A stretch of 64,000 nt of DNA from contig NZ_JADWOX010000002.1 of the NCBI RefSeq assembly GCF_016135805.1, positions 1 through 64,000 of the forward strand. The letters are read 5' to 3'. A program made the translations under genes and the position numbers. This stretch comes from Caulobacter hibisci. Lineage in GTDB: Bacteria; Pseudomonadota; Alphaproteobacteria; Caulobacterales; Caulobacteraceae. Positions 26,952 through 34,895 of this stretch are shown here, piece after piece; position 1 is the first letter of the stretch; the number at the start of each line of letters is the position of its first letter. Below the pieces are notes generated by a model. That model was not told where the DNA came from and did not search any database. It saw only the letters and a program-made list of their open reading frames with translations.

Positions 26952-28072
26952 AAGGTTCGGGTCGAGGGCTTGCCGTCGATGACGTACTCCACCCTGAACG
27001 CCTCGGGCCGCTTGGAGTCGCCGTCGAACACCGCCTTGATGTCGACGTCGACCGCCTTGCCGTCCTTGAGGGCGGCGGCCCATTCGTTCTCCATCACCTT
27101 CCAGCCGCTCTTGTTCAGCGCGCCGTCCATGGCGTGGTAGTTGATCTGCTCGCCGGGGCCGTTGAAGATCGCCGCGATCAGGTGGCCGCCCTCGTCGCCG
27201 GCGACCCCGTCCTTGACCCCGTTCTCCTGGCCGGCCTTGGACTGCTGGTAGCCGTTGCGGTCGGCGTGCTTGAGGTCGAGCGTGCCGACGACCTGCTCTA
27301 CCCGGCCCTTGGCGTCGGTGTGATAGGTGTAGCGGCCGCTGACCACATAGTCGGTGTTGGCGGCCAGAGGCCCGTTCAGCTGGGCGTTCCAGCCGCCCTT
27401 GGCGCCTTGCTCCAGCTCGACGCGCGGCCGGGCGCTCAGGGCCTCGTCCAGCTTGCGGCTGGCGGTCTCCAGCGTCTGCCGGGCGCTGTCGGGCAGCTTG
27501 TCCAGCGGCAGGGCGTCGATGGCGCCCTTCAGCTTCTCCAGGGCCGGCTTGGCGGCCGCGGCGAAGGCGCTGTCGATCTTGGCCAGGTCGGCGGCCTTGC
27601 TCACCGTCTCGGCCCACTTGCCGAGCTTGCCCAGCTTGGCGGCGTCGCCGATGTAGGGAACCATGCTGACGGCCGACAGGCCCGCGCCCAGGAAGTCGCC
27701 GCGGAACAGCGAGATGACGCCGTTGGCGCCGTCCGAGATCGGGGTCGGGTCGACCAGGCCCACGACATCCAGCGCCATCTGGCCAAGATCGAGGATCAGT
27801 TCCTGCCGCTGGGCCGCGGCGGCCGCATCGACGTCGTCGGCCAGGCGCTTCTGGTCGGCGGGCGACAGGCCGGCCTCGATCTCGGCCCGCAGGTTCTGGG
27901 CCTTGGCCGGGTCCGACTTGGCGATCTCCGACAGCTGGCCCGCGAGTTCGCTGGTGTTCAGCTGGCCCCCGGTGCGGCTGGCGGCCACCAGGCCGGCGGC
28001 TTGGCTCGCGCCGCCGGCCGTGCTCGACGCGGCGCGGCCGGCGGCGGAGTCGACTGCGTTCAGGGCGGACAT
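26939..28072 (-). CDS. Nuclease toxin (Endonuclea_NS_2), probable T3SS effector
   Basis: This 377-residue protein starts at ATG 28072, with GGAGG six bases ahead. The N-terminus (MSALNAVDSAAGRAASSTAG) is rich in Ser, Ala, Thr and Asn and lacks a Sec signal, as expected for a type III secretion signal. A middle part resembles pre-toxin linkers (MVPYIGDAAKLGKLGKWAET). The C-terminal 140 residues are a DNA/RNA non-specific endonuclease domain: RNGYQQSKAGQ, then DEGGHLIAAIFNGPGEQIN with the catalytic His and Asn. An immunity gene follows. It diverges from the LysM gene across a motif shared with other T3SS promoters. Secretion by the adjacent T3SS is inferred, not shown. Confidence 0.8.
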   Translation of the reverse strand: MSALNAVDSAAGRAASSTAGGASQAAGLVAASRTGGQLNTSELAGQLSEIAKSDPAKAQNLRAEIEAGLSPADQKRLADDVDAAAAAQRQELILDLGQMALDVVGLVDPTPISDGANGVISLFRGDFLGAGLSAVSMVPYIGDAAKLGKLGKWAETVSKAADLAKIDSAFAAAAKPALEKLKGAIDALPLDKLPDSARQTLETASRKLDEALSARPRVELEQGAKGGWNAQLNGPLAANTDYVVSGRYTYHTDAKGRVEQVVGTLDLKHADRNGYQQSKAGQENGVKDGVAGDEGGHLIAAIFNGPGEQINYHAMDGALNKSGWKVMENEWAAALKDGKAVDVDIKAVFDGDSKRPEAFRVEYVIDGKPSTRTFFND

Positions 28073-28143
28073 GGAAAGCCTCCGTTGCGCCTTGGCTGGC
28101 GTCACGATGGCGGGGCGGGCGGCCCTCCGGATAGCTGGGGGCG

Positions 28144-28166
28144 TCCCTAGCTAGGGATGTCCCTAG
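28144..28166. promoter_or_regulatory. Palindromic motif, copy 1 (between toxin and LysM genes)
   Basis: TCCCTAGCTAGGG, then ATG, then TCCCTAG: three alternating half-sites forming two overlapping palindromes. It is 72 bases before the toxin start and 65 before the LysM-gene start. The same 22-base arrangement recurs with two changes at 33127-33148, and shorter versions occur at 47103 and 51720. Confidence 0.65.
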
Positions 28167-28230
28167 TTATGCGGCGCGTGGGGCGGGTCTAGCGTCCGGT
28201 CAGCAAAGCGTCCGTACCAGGAGTGCCCCG

Positions 28231-29946
28231 ATGACCGCCGTGTCCCTCAACACCCAGTCGTCCGTCTCCGGTTCGGGCGGCGGCGGCCGGTCGAACGACT
28301 ATGTCGTCAAGTCCGGCGACACCCTGTCGGGCATCGCCGAGAAGCATGGCGTGTCGCTGGAGGCGGTGATCCGCGCCAATCCGCAGATCGCCAATCCCAA
28401 CGCCATCCGGCCCGGCCAGGCGGTGACCCTGCCGACCGGCGCGGCGGCGGAGGCGCGCAGCTACACCGTCGCGTCGGGCGACAACCTGTCGAACATCGGG
28501 GCGCAGTTCGGCGTCTCCTGGCAGGCGCTCGCCCAGGCCAACGGCCTGACCAACCCCAACCTGATCCATGTCGGCCAGGCCTTGCAGATCCCCGGCGGGG
28601 GAACGGCCGCGCCAGCCGCGACGGCACAGGCGGCGACGCCCACGACGAGCGGCCAGGCGACCGGCGTCCTGCCGTCGACCGAAGGCCTGAGCCAGGCGCA
28701 GAAGTACGCGCTCTATTCGGGCTACGTGAACGCCTACGGCGACGCCCAGGCCAAGGCCGACCTGGCCGCCGGCAAGCAGGTGATCCTGGGGCTGCGCACC
28801 GAGACCAGCCTGTCGGCCAACGGCGGCAAGGGCGCCTATGACGATCGCGTCGTGGTGCTGCAGCAGGGCGGCCAGGTTCGCGAGTTCGCCGCCAGCACCG
28901 AGCCCTCGGTCCAGTACGACGGTCGCTACGGCGCCGATTTCGACGGCGATGGCCGCAAGGAGCTGGGCCGCATCGCCGAGGGCACGGTCACCTTCCAGAA
29001 GAGCACGAGCTCGACCCTCGGCGACGTGCTGCGCCCGACCGGGAGCCACGCCGTCCAGCGCGACACCAACCACGACGGCCGTATCGATGCTCGCGACGCG
29101 CGCGGGACCGGCGTCAGCACCGACAACTCGTTCCTGTTCCACGCCGGCGGCAACGGCAACACCGGCTCGGCCGGCTGCCAGACCCTGAAGCCGGCCGACT
29201 TCCAGGCCTTCTGGAGCGGCCTGTCCGACCAGAAGAGCTTCAACTACGTGCTCGTCAACGTCGATCGCCAGGGACCGCCCGGGACCGTGACCGCCGCCAC
29301 CCCGGCCTCCGACGACGCCCGCATCGGCGCGCTGTCGGAGCGGTACGAGACCGGTGGGCGCGGGCCGGGCACGGTGTCGTCCGGGACCGGCGATCCGGGC
29401 GGGGTGTCGTACGGCACCTATCAGCTGGCCGGAAACCGCAACCGGCCGCAGGAGTTCCTCGCCGCCGAGGGCCGTGCGTGGGCCGCCGAGTTCGGCGGCG
29501 CCGCGCCAGGCTCGGCGTCGTTCACCGCCACCTGGAAGGCTATCGCCGCCCGCGAGCCCGAACGCTTCGAGGCCGCCCAGCACGACTATATTCAGCGCAC
29601 GCACTACCAGGTGCAGCTCGACACGGTGAGCGCCGCGACGGGCCTGGACCTCTCGACCCGCTCGTCGGCGATCCGCGACGTGGTCTGGTCCACCTCGGTC
29701 CAGCACGGGCCCGAAACCGGCGCCATCGTCAAGGCCATGGCCCGGGTGGAAGGGCAGGGGCTGTCGCCGGCCGACGGCCAGGCCTACGACCGCGCCCTGA
29801 TCAACGCCGTCTATGACGAGCGCGGCAAGCGCGACGCCGGCGGGGGACTGGCCTATTTCACCAGCGCCTCGGCCTCGGTGCAGGCCTCGGTCGCCAACCG
29901 CTTCGCCAGCGAGCGTCGCGACGCCCTGGCCATGCTGGGCCAATGA
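28231..29946 (+). CDS. LysM protein with peptidoglycan-hydrolase-like C-terminus, probable T3SS-linked
   Basis: This 571-residue protein lacks a Sec signal; its N-terminus (MTAVSLNTQSSVSGSG) is Ser/Thr/Asn-rich. Two LysM repeats (about 24-69 and 77-121; YVVKSGDTLSGIA and YTVASGDNLSNIG) bind peptidoglycan. A middle domain with EF-hand-like DTNHDGRIDARD and GSAGCQTL resembles L,D-transpeptidase/amidase-type folds. The C-terminal 190 residues (YETGGRGPGTVSSGTGDPGG, SYGTYQL) match the lysozyme/chitosanase-like domain of VgrG-related proteins. It may help the needle cross peptidoglycan or be an exported cell-wall effector. AGGAG precedes the ATG. It is the first gene of a short plus-strand unit. 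Confidence 0.7.
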   Translation: MTAVSLNTQSSVSGSGGGGRSNDYVVKSGDTLSGIAEKHGVSLEAVIRANPQIANPNAIRPGQAVTLPTGAAAEARSYTVASGDNLSNIGAQFGVSWQALAQANGLTNPNLIHVGQALQIPGGGTAAPAATAQAATPTTSGQATGVLPSTEGLSQAQKYALYSGYVNAYGDAQAKADLAAGKQVILGLRTETSLSANGGKGAYDDRVVVLQQGGQVREFAASTEPSVQYDGRYGADFDGDGRKELGRIAEGTVTFQKSTSSTLGDVLRPTGSHAVQRDTNHDGRIDARDARGTGVSTDNSFLFHAGGNGNTGSAGCQTLKPADFQAFWSGLSDQKSFNYVLVNVDRQGPPGTVTAATPASDDARIGALSERYETGGRGPGTVSSGTGDPGGVSYGTYQLAGNRNRPQEFLAAEGRAWAAEFGGAAPGSASFTATWKAIAAREPERFEAAQHDYIQRTHYQVQLDTVSAATGLDLSTRSSAIRDVVWSTSVQHGPETGAIVKAMARVEGQGLSPADGQAYDRALINAVYDERGKRDAGGGLAYFTSASASVQASVANRFASERRDALAMLGQ

Positions 29947-30001
29947 GAACCGCCGCCGCGGGCCGGCGTTGAAGATCTGGTCCGTCTGGATGAACCCGAC
30001 G

Positions 30002-30391
30002 ATGAAGCTTGCTCCCCCAACCCTCATCGCCCTCGCGCTGGCCTTCGCCGGCTGTGAGCGACCGGCGGCGGCCGTTCCCCCCCTACCCATGGCCGCCGCC
30101 GGGACCGCCGAGGCGTCGCAGGCGCCCAGGACGATCGCGCCGGGCGACCGCGTGGCTGACCTGGCGGCGGCGCTGCCGGACGCCCGGCTGACCATCCTCG
30201 ACGGCTATCCGTGGGCGCGGTTCGCTATCGCGCGGGGCGGCAAGCGCCTGGCCGTCGTGCAGTTCGACGGCGAGAACGAGGAGCTGGCCGACGGCCGCAA
30301 CAGCCAGCAGGCGATCGGCGCGCAGGTGGGCTGGAGCGCCCTCAAGCCGGGCCTGCGGGTGGTCAAGGTCGAGCCGGGAGCCGCGTCATGA
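30002..30391 (+). CDS. Small lipoprotein of unknown function
   Basis: This 129-residue protein starts at ATG 30002 (29990 is an alternative). It has a lipobox LAFAGC, so Cys 18 is the likely lipidation site. The mature part reads IAPGDRVADLAAALPDARLT and LAVVQFDGENEELADGRN, with no recognised domain. Its stop overlaps the start of the next gene (ATGA). It follows the LysM gene by about 55 bases and is probably co-transcribed. An outer-membrane accessory or protective role is possible but not supported by any motif. Confidence 0.6.
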   Translation: MKLAPPTLIALALAFAGCERPAAAVPPLPMAAAGTAEASQAPRTIAPGDRVADLAAALPDARLTILDGYPWARFAIARGGKRLAVVQFDGENEELADGRNSQQAIGAQVGWSALKPGLRVVKVEPGAAS

Positions 30392-30909
30392 TCCGCCCCG
30401 TCGAGCGCGCCTCGGCCACGGACTTCTCAGCGTCGACGCCGACGACCACGGCCGCCCGGGCGGGGGTTGCGCGGCTGGCGCTGGAGGCCATGGCCACGAT
30501 CGCCGGCGCGGCCCTGGTCGATCCGCTGCGCGGCGGTGACCGGGGGCAGGCGGCCGCCTTCGTCTGGGCCGAGCACGGCCAGTCGAGCCTGGCCCAGGTG
30601 GGCGGCGACCTGCGGGTGCTGGCGGCCCAGAGCGGCCAGTCGGTGGCCGGCCGGCTGTCGGCGACCTCGCCGGTGGACGCCGGCCGCATCGAGCGGGTGC
30701 TGGCCGACTTCGCCCGTGAACTGCGCGCCCAGGCCGCCGACCGGCCGCACCTGACGCCGCCCAACATCGTCGAGCCGCTGATCCGCTCGATCGCCGCCGG
30801 CCTGCAGCGCGAGCCGGGGCCGGGCGCGGCGCGCGGCGATGTGGTGGAGCAGTTCGTGCGCATCATCGACGGCGCCATCCAGGATCTGCGCGGCGCCCCT
30901 GGCGCCTGA
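30388..30909 (+). CDS. Unidentified T3SS-locus protein
   Basis: This 173-residue, Ala-rich, mostly helical protein has no signal peptide or membrane segment. Its N-terminus (MIRPVERASATDFSASTPTT) has the Ser/Thr/Ala-rich, low-complexity look of exported T3SS substrates. Its 3' end faces the minus-strand gene at 30948. Translation is coupled to the lipoprotein gene by ATGA. I do not recognise a family; a substrate or chaperone of the T3SS is possible. Confidence 0.55.
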   Translation: MIRPVERASATDFSASTPTTTAARAGVARLALEAMATIAGAALVDPLRGGDRGQAAAFVWAEHGQSSLAQVGGDLRVLAAQSGQSVAGRLSATSPVDAGRIERVLADFARELRAQAADRPHLTPPNIVEPLIRSIAAGLQREPGPGAARGDVVEQFVRIIDGAIQDLRGAPGA

Positions 30910-30947
30910 CGAGGCCCCGGTCGGTCAACCGCAGCCCGCGCCGGTCG

Positions 30948-31451
30948 TCACGGCGCCAGCGACCCGTCCTCGCGCTCGACGGCCGAGGGGGCGACGTCGA
31001 CGCCGCTGGCCAGGTCGGCCGGCGGGCGATCGCCCTGGCGGTAGGGCGACAGCAGGGCGTCCAGCTGGCCCTGGGCGCGCAGCCTGTCCAGGCTCTGGAC
31101 GTGCGAGGCGGTGGCCTGCTCCTCGGCGCAATGCTCGTTGGGCGTCTCGATGGCCGCGTCGGTCGTCTCGGCCACGGTGTCGGTCACCCCGCCGACCACG
31201 CCGCCCAGCAGGCCCCCGAGTCCGCCCCCAAGCCCGCCCTCGATCAGGCCGCGCTCGAGCGCGCCGCGCTGGGCCGGCGGCATGGTCGCCAGGGCCGCGC
31301 GCACCTCGCCCGGCGAAGCGCCGGCGAAGGCGGCCAGGTCGAGGCGGCCGGTGTCCTGGAAGTCTTCCGCGGCCCGTTCGGCTCCGCCGCGACCGGCGCA
31401 CTGGGCCGGCGAACGGAAGGCGGCGGGGGCGGCGAGCGGCTGGACGGTCAT
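30948..31451 (-). CDS. Unidentified Gly-rich T3SS-locus protein
   Basis: This 167-residue protein has GGAG ahead of its ATG. A central glycine-rich hydrophobic segment (GLIEGGLGGGLGGLLGGVVG, about 66-88) is followed by an acidic stretch, with two Cys residues (AQCAGRGG and NEHCAEEQ). The first part (MTVQPLAAPAAFRSP) has no Sec features. It lies 28 bases downstream of the DUF6683-like gene on the same strand. No family was recognised; membrane insertion after secretion is conceivable. Confidence 0.5.
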   Translation of the reverse strand: MTVQPLAAPAAFRSPAQCAGRGGAERAAEDFQDTGRLDLAAFAGASPGEVRAALATMPPAQRGALERGLIEGGLGGGLGGLLGGVVGGVTDTVAETTDAAIETPNEHCAEEQATASHVQSLDRLRAQGQLDALLSPYRQGDRPPADLASGVDVAPSAVEREDGSLAP

Positions 31452-31479
31452 GGCGATCTCCGGGGCGGAAAGGCGGCGA

Positions 31480-32247
31480 TCAGCGCCGCACGAAGCCGTT
31501 GTCGGTCAGTTGCAGCTGGCGCAGGTCCACGCCCATCTCGTTACGGAAGCGGGCCACGGCGGCGTCGCCGATGCGGCGTAGGTCGTTCTGGTCGTTGCGC
31601 TTGAGGGCGTCGAGATAGGCTGCGTGCTGGACCAGGAAGTTCAGCATCAGCACCTCCGACATCTCCTGCCGCTGGGGCTCGTTCAGCCGCGCATAGGCGG
31701 GGTTGGAAGCCATGATCGGCCGCACCTGGGCCCGCACGGCCTGGGCCTGGGCGCGGTTGTTGTCGCCGCGGTTGGCGATCACCCAGTTGAGGATCCAGTA
31801 GCCGGCCAGGGAGTCGGCGGCGTCGCCCGGCCGCAGGCCGTCGGCGGCCACGATCTGGGCCCAGTTCTTCACCGGGTCGCGCCGTTCCATGGCCGCGGCG
31901 ACTTGGCGGCCGCCGTCGGCGCCGGCCCGTTCGGTCATGTAGTCGGCGAACTGCTTGCGCACCCGGGCCGCCACCTGCGGCGAGGCGCGATAGCTGGTCG
32001 AGGCGCTGGCCCCGGCCACGCCGCCCTGACGCAGGCGGGCCGAGGCGGCGTAGCCGGACGGGCGGCGCGGCGCGCTGCGCGACTGCTGCACGCTCTGGGA
32101 AATGACGTTGTTCATCGCCGAGGTCTGGAGGCCGCCGGCGCCGATCGTGGTGCCCATGTAGCCGAGGTCGGGGAAGCCCTGGGCCTGGCCCTGGCTCGCC
32201 GCCAGCACCAGCGCCGCTCCGGCCAGGATCGCGATCTTCAGTCTCAT
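31480..32247 (-). CDS. Secreted DUF6683-like protein
   Basis: This 255-residue protein starts at ATG 32247 with a Sec signal peptide (MRLKIAILAGAALVLAASQG). The mature region contains YRASPQVAARVRKQFADYM and GDAADSLAGYWILNWVIANRG, which fits the uncharacterised DUF6683 group of periplasmic proteins. It follows a terminator of the upstream gene, so it probably has its own promoter around 32250-32300. Its role at the T3SS locus is unknown. Confidence 0.55.
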   Translation of the reverse strand: MRLKIAILAGAALVLAASQGQAQGFPDLGYMGTTIGAGGLQTSAMNNVISQSVQQSRSAPRRPSGYAASARLRQGGVAGASASTSYRASPQVAARVRKQFADYMTERAGADGGRQVAAAMERRDPVKNWAQIVAADGLRPGDAADSLAGYWILNWVIANRGDNNRAQAQAVRAQVRPIMASNPAYARLNEPQRQEMSEVLMLNFLVQHAAYLDALKRNDQNDLRRIGDAAVARFRNEMGVDLRQLQLTDNGFVRR

Positions 32248-32298
32248 CCGCCTGCTCCGATGCTGCCTCGAAATATTCAAACCGCCCGGCTGTGACGA

Positions 32299-32328
32299 CA
32301 AAAGGGCGGGTGGCGTTCGCCACCCGCC
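32299..32328 (-). terminator. Rho-independent terminator after the 32350-33015 gene
   Basis: On the minus strand GGCGGGTGGCG and CGCCACCCGCC form an 11-bp stem followed by CTTTTGTC. It isolates the upstream hydrophobic/coiled-coil gene as a single transcription unit. Confidence 0.8.
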
Positions 32329-32349
32329 TCAATTCCAGGTTTCAGACCA

Positions 32350-33015
32350 TTAGCCCTTGCGAGCCAGCTGGGCCGAAGCTTCGCCGATGGCCTTGATGGA
32401 GTTGTTGAGGGCGTTGGAGACCATGCTGATCTCTTGACCCAGGGCCTGGACCTCGGCCGAAAGCTGGCCGTACTTCTCGCCCTTGGCCGAACCCATCTGC
32501 TGGGTCTTGTCGGCCATCTGGCCCATCTTCGAATCGATGACCTTGCCCATCGCTTTGGCGATGGCGACCAGCAGGCTGTCCTTGCCGCTGCCGCTGACGC
32601 TTTCGTCGCTGGCGGCGTCTTCACGGCTGCGGTTGGCCGCCTCGTTGGCCTGGGTGACGATGTCCTGGATGTTGGACTGGGCGCCGCGCTCGATCTCGCC
32701 GGCTTCGAAGGCGCCGCCGCCGATGGCCGAGGACAGGCCTTCCGAGGCTTCGGTCAGGTTCTGCACCGCGCCGCCCGCGTCGCCCGCCGCGCCGTGGAAG
32801 GCGGCCTGGGCCACGTCGATCACGCCCTGGGGCAGGCCCAGTTGTTGGCCCAGCTGCTGCAGGACCTGGTCGCCCACCGCCAGCAGCACGCTCTTGAGCG
32901 CGGTGGTGACGAGCAGGGAGGCCCCGCCGGTCGCGACGCCCAGGGCGCCTTGCAGCGCCAAGCCGGCGATGCTGCTGAAGAGATTGCCGCCGCCGCCGAT
33001 ACCCAGGAAAGACAT
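32350..33015 (-). CDS. Hydrophobic/coiled-coil protein, candidate T3SS translocator or filament
   Basis: This 221-residue protein starts at ATG 33015 with AGGAGC ahead. The N-terminal 70 residues are glycine-rich and hydrophobic (IAGLALQGALGVATGGASLL). The C-terminal 75 residues form a long heptad-like helix ending ISMVSNALNNSIKAIGEASA, a layout seen in secreted filament, translocator and harpin-type T3SS proteins. It is transcribed alone, between a copy of the T3SS-locus promoter motif and a strong terminator, as expected for an abundantly made secreted component. No family was firmly recognised. Confidence 0.5.
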   Translation of the reverse strand: MSFLGIGGGGNLFSSIAGLALQGALGVATGGASLLVTTALKSVLLAVGDQVLQQLGQQLGLPQGVIDVAQAAFHGAAGDAGGAVQNLTEASEGLSSAIGGGAFEAGEIERGAQSNIQDIVTQANEAANRSREDAASDESVSGSGKDSLLVAIAKAMGKVIDSKMGQMADKTQQMGSAKGEKYGQLSAEVQALGQEISMVSNALNNSIKAIGEASAQLARKG

Positions 33016-33110
33016 GTGATGCTCCTTCGATTTTCCGGTTTTGCTCGGAGGGCCTTTAGGAGCAGCGCTCCGTCGCCCGGCGGATTGAGACAACCATCTG
33101 CGGCCGGCGG

Positions 33111-33482
33111 TCAGTAGTCGGGTCGTTCCCTAGCTAGGGTTTTCCCTATCAGCCGGCGCATCGCCATCGACGGCTGGGCCGCGCGCATCCGGGCCTCGTC
33201 GGCGGCGCGGGCCTCGGCGGCGATCTCCTCGGGCGTGCGGGTGCGGCGGTCGAGCACGGTGATCTGGCCGGCCGTCACCCCCAGCAGGAACACCTCGTCG
33301 CGATAGGCCACCAGGGTCAGCCGCTCGCGCTGGCCGACGGGCAGGGCTCGCAGGTAGCGGATCTGGTCGTCGCTGGCCGGTCCGGCCTGCACCCGCTTCA
33401 GCAGCTTCAGCGAGAAGAAGGCCAGGCCCAGCACGATGGCCAGGGCGAGGGCGACGGTCAGCAGGTCGAGGATGGCGCTCAC
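33111..33482 (-). CDS. FliO-like protein associated with the T3SS
   Basis: This 123-residue protein has one N-terminal membrane helix (LTVALALAIVLGLAFFSL). The FliO signature follows: IRYLRALPVGQRERLTLV, then DEVFLLGVTAGQITVLDR. FliO assists assembly of the FliP (SctR) ring in flagella. Injectisomes usually lack it, so its presence beside sctU is unusual. It lies 30 bases downstream of sctU on the same strand, so the two form an operon. The last codons overlap a copy of the palindromic promoter motif for the next unit. Confidence 0.75.
   Translation of the reverse strand: MSAILDLLTVALALAIVLGLAFFSLKLLKRVQAGPASDDQIRYLRALPVGQRERLTLVAYRDEVFLLGVTAGQITVLDRRTRTPEEIAAEARAADEARMRAAQPSMAMRRLIGKTLARERPDY
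33127..33148. promoter_or_regulatory. Palindromic motif, copy 2
   Basis: TCCCTAGCTAGGG, then TTT, then TCCCTA. It matches the copy at 28144 at 20 of 22 positions and in the same orientation. It lies inside the 3' end of the FliO-like gene, 112 bases before the start of the candidate translocator gene on the minus strand, and presumably drives that gene. Confidence 0.65.
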
Positions 33483-33512
33483 GAGGGCTCCGGTGCGGGG
33501 TCGGGTCGGGGT

Positions 33513-34634
33513 TCAGGGCAGGGGCGGGAAGGTCGGGCCCGGCGGCGGCGCGTCCGGAGCAGGGGCGGCGGCCGCCTGCTCGTCCTTGAGCCGCCGAGCC
33601 CACAGGATCACCTCGGCCACGGCGGCGAACAGGTCCTGGGGGATGATGTCGTCGACGGCGGCCTTGTCGCGCAGGGCGCGGGCCAGCTCGACATTGCGGA
33701 TGATCGGCACGCCCTGGTCTTCCGCCGCCTCGCGCATGGCCTGGGCGATCAGTCCCTCGCCCTTGCCCAGCAGCACCGGCACGGCGTGCTCGGCCGGATC
33801 GTAGGCCAGGGCGCAGGCGATGTGGGTGGGATTGACCACCAGCACCGAGGCGTCGCGGGCGGCCTGCACGGCGTTCTGCTGCGCCCACTCCTGGTGCAGC
33901 TGCCGACGATGCGACTTCACGTGCGGATCGCCTTCGGAATCCTTGGATTCCTGGCGGATGTCGCGCCGGCTCATCTTCATCTTCTTGGTGAAGCTGAAGC
34001 GCTGGTAGGTCAGGTCCAGCAGCGACACGAAGACGAACAGCACGGCCACGCCGGCCAGCAGCTGGAAGGTCAGGCCGCCATACGCGCCCAGCGCCCCGTT
34101 GGCCTCGCCGGCCGGCAAGGCCAGCAGCTTGTCGAACGACAGCGCCACCACGAACCAGGTGAACAGGCCCAGCAGCAGGGTCTTGGCCAGCGACTTGGCC
34201 ACCTCGAACAGGTTGTCGAGGCTGAACATCCGCTTGAACCCCTCGCCGGGGTTCATGTGCGACAGCTTGGGGCTCATCTTTTCGAGGGTAAAGACCGGCC
34301 CGACCTGGGCGAATTCGGCCAGCATGCCGAAGATCGCCACCGGGACGAAGGTCATGGCTGTCAGCACGATGAACACCTTGCCGCTGGCGGCGGCGACGAT
34401 CGGCCAGGCCTCGACGAAGGGCTGGTCCATCACGGCGAACACCTCGTCGAACAGCCCGCCCAGGCGGTCAAAGGCGTAGCCGGCGGTCATCGCCCCCAGC
34501 AGCACCCAGATCCCCAGCACCGCGGTCGAGGTCAGGTCCTTGCTCTTGGGCACGTCGCCTTTCTTGCGGGCGTCCGAGAGGCGCTTGGGCGTCGGCTTTT
34601 CGGTCTTGTCGCCGCCGTCGTTCTTTTCAGCCAT
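33513..34634 (-). CDS. sctU: T3SS export apparatus switch protein SctU
   Basis: This 373-residue member of the FlhB/YscU family begins EKTEKPTPKRLSDARKKGDVPKS. It has four membrane helices and a cytoplasmic domain with the self-cleavage motif NPTH (about residue 270) in SVLVVNPTHIACALAYDP. Cleavage between Asn and Pro switches the substrate class from needle to later substrates. A Pro-rich tail ends the protein. It is the first gene of a minus-strand unit with the FliO-like gene, divergent from the transglycosylase and sctV operon across a 261-base AT-rich region. Confidence 0.95.
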   Translation of the reverse strand: MAEKNDGGDKTEKPTPKRLSDARKKGDVPKSKDLTSTAVLGIWVLLGAMTAGYAFDRLGGLFDEVFAVMDQPFVEAWPIVAAASGKVFIVLTAMTFVPVAIFGMLAEFAQVGPVFTLEKMSPKLSHMNPGEGFKRMFSLDNLFEVAKSLAKTLLLGLFTWFVVALSFDKLLALPAGEANGALGAYGGLTFQLLAGVAVLFVFVSLLDLTYQRFSFTKKMKMSRRDIRQESKDSEGDPHVKSHRRQLHQEWAQQNAVQAARDASVLVVNPTHIACALAYDPAEHAVPVLLGKGEGLIAQAMREAAEDQGVPIIRNVELARALRDKAAVDDIIPQDLFAAVAEVILWARRLKDEQAAAAPAPDAPPPGPTFPPLP

Positions 34635-34895
34635 AGCGTGTGTCCGCCGATGGTCGCGAAGAGCTTCGCAGCCCTGATGTCGCCCGGGTTGCCGACATTG
34701 ATCTCGATAATGGCCAAAAAGAGGCGAGCTTGGCCATAGTAACCCGTAAGCTGAACCATAGAATATGTTGTCCGTAATGCAGTATACTGAGTATGAAAAT
34801 TGTTTTCATTACGAGGTTGACAGGATTGATCCCCGAAAGTTAGCTTTTGAATGGGTAGTATGCATAGGCGGGGCGCTGCATAGAGGGACAAATTT
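34635..34895 (+). promoter_or_regulatory. AT-rich divergent promoter region (sctU / transglycosylase-sctV)
   Basis: This 261-base intergenic region is much more AT-rich than the surroundings. TTGACA at 34817-34822 with TAGCTT at 34841-34846 (18-base spacer) is a plausible plus-strand housekeeping-type promoter. TATACT on the minus strand at 34781-34786 could be a -10 for sctU. The TAGGG/TCCCTA motif found at other T3SS-locus promoters is absent here. Confidence 0.4.

Noticed and set aside
29813..30001. N-terminal extension of the small lipoprotein gene into the LysM gene
   Set aside because: The extension overlaps the end of the LysM coding region in another frame and would destroy the lipoprotein signal, which begins properly at 30002.
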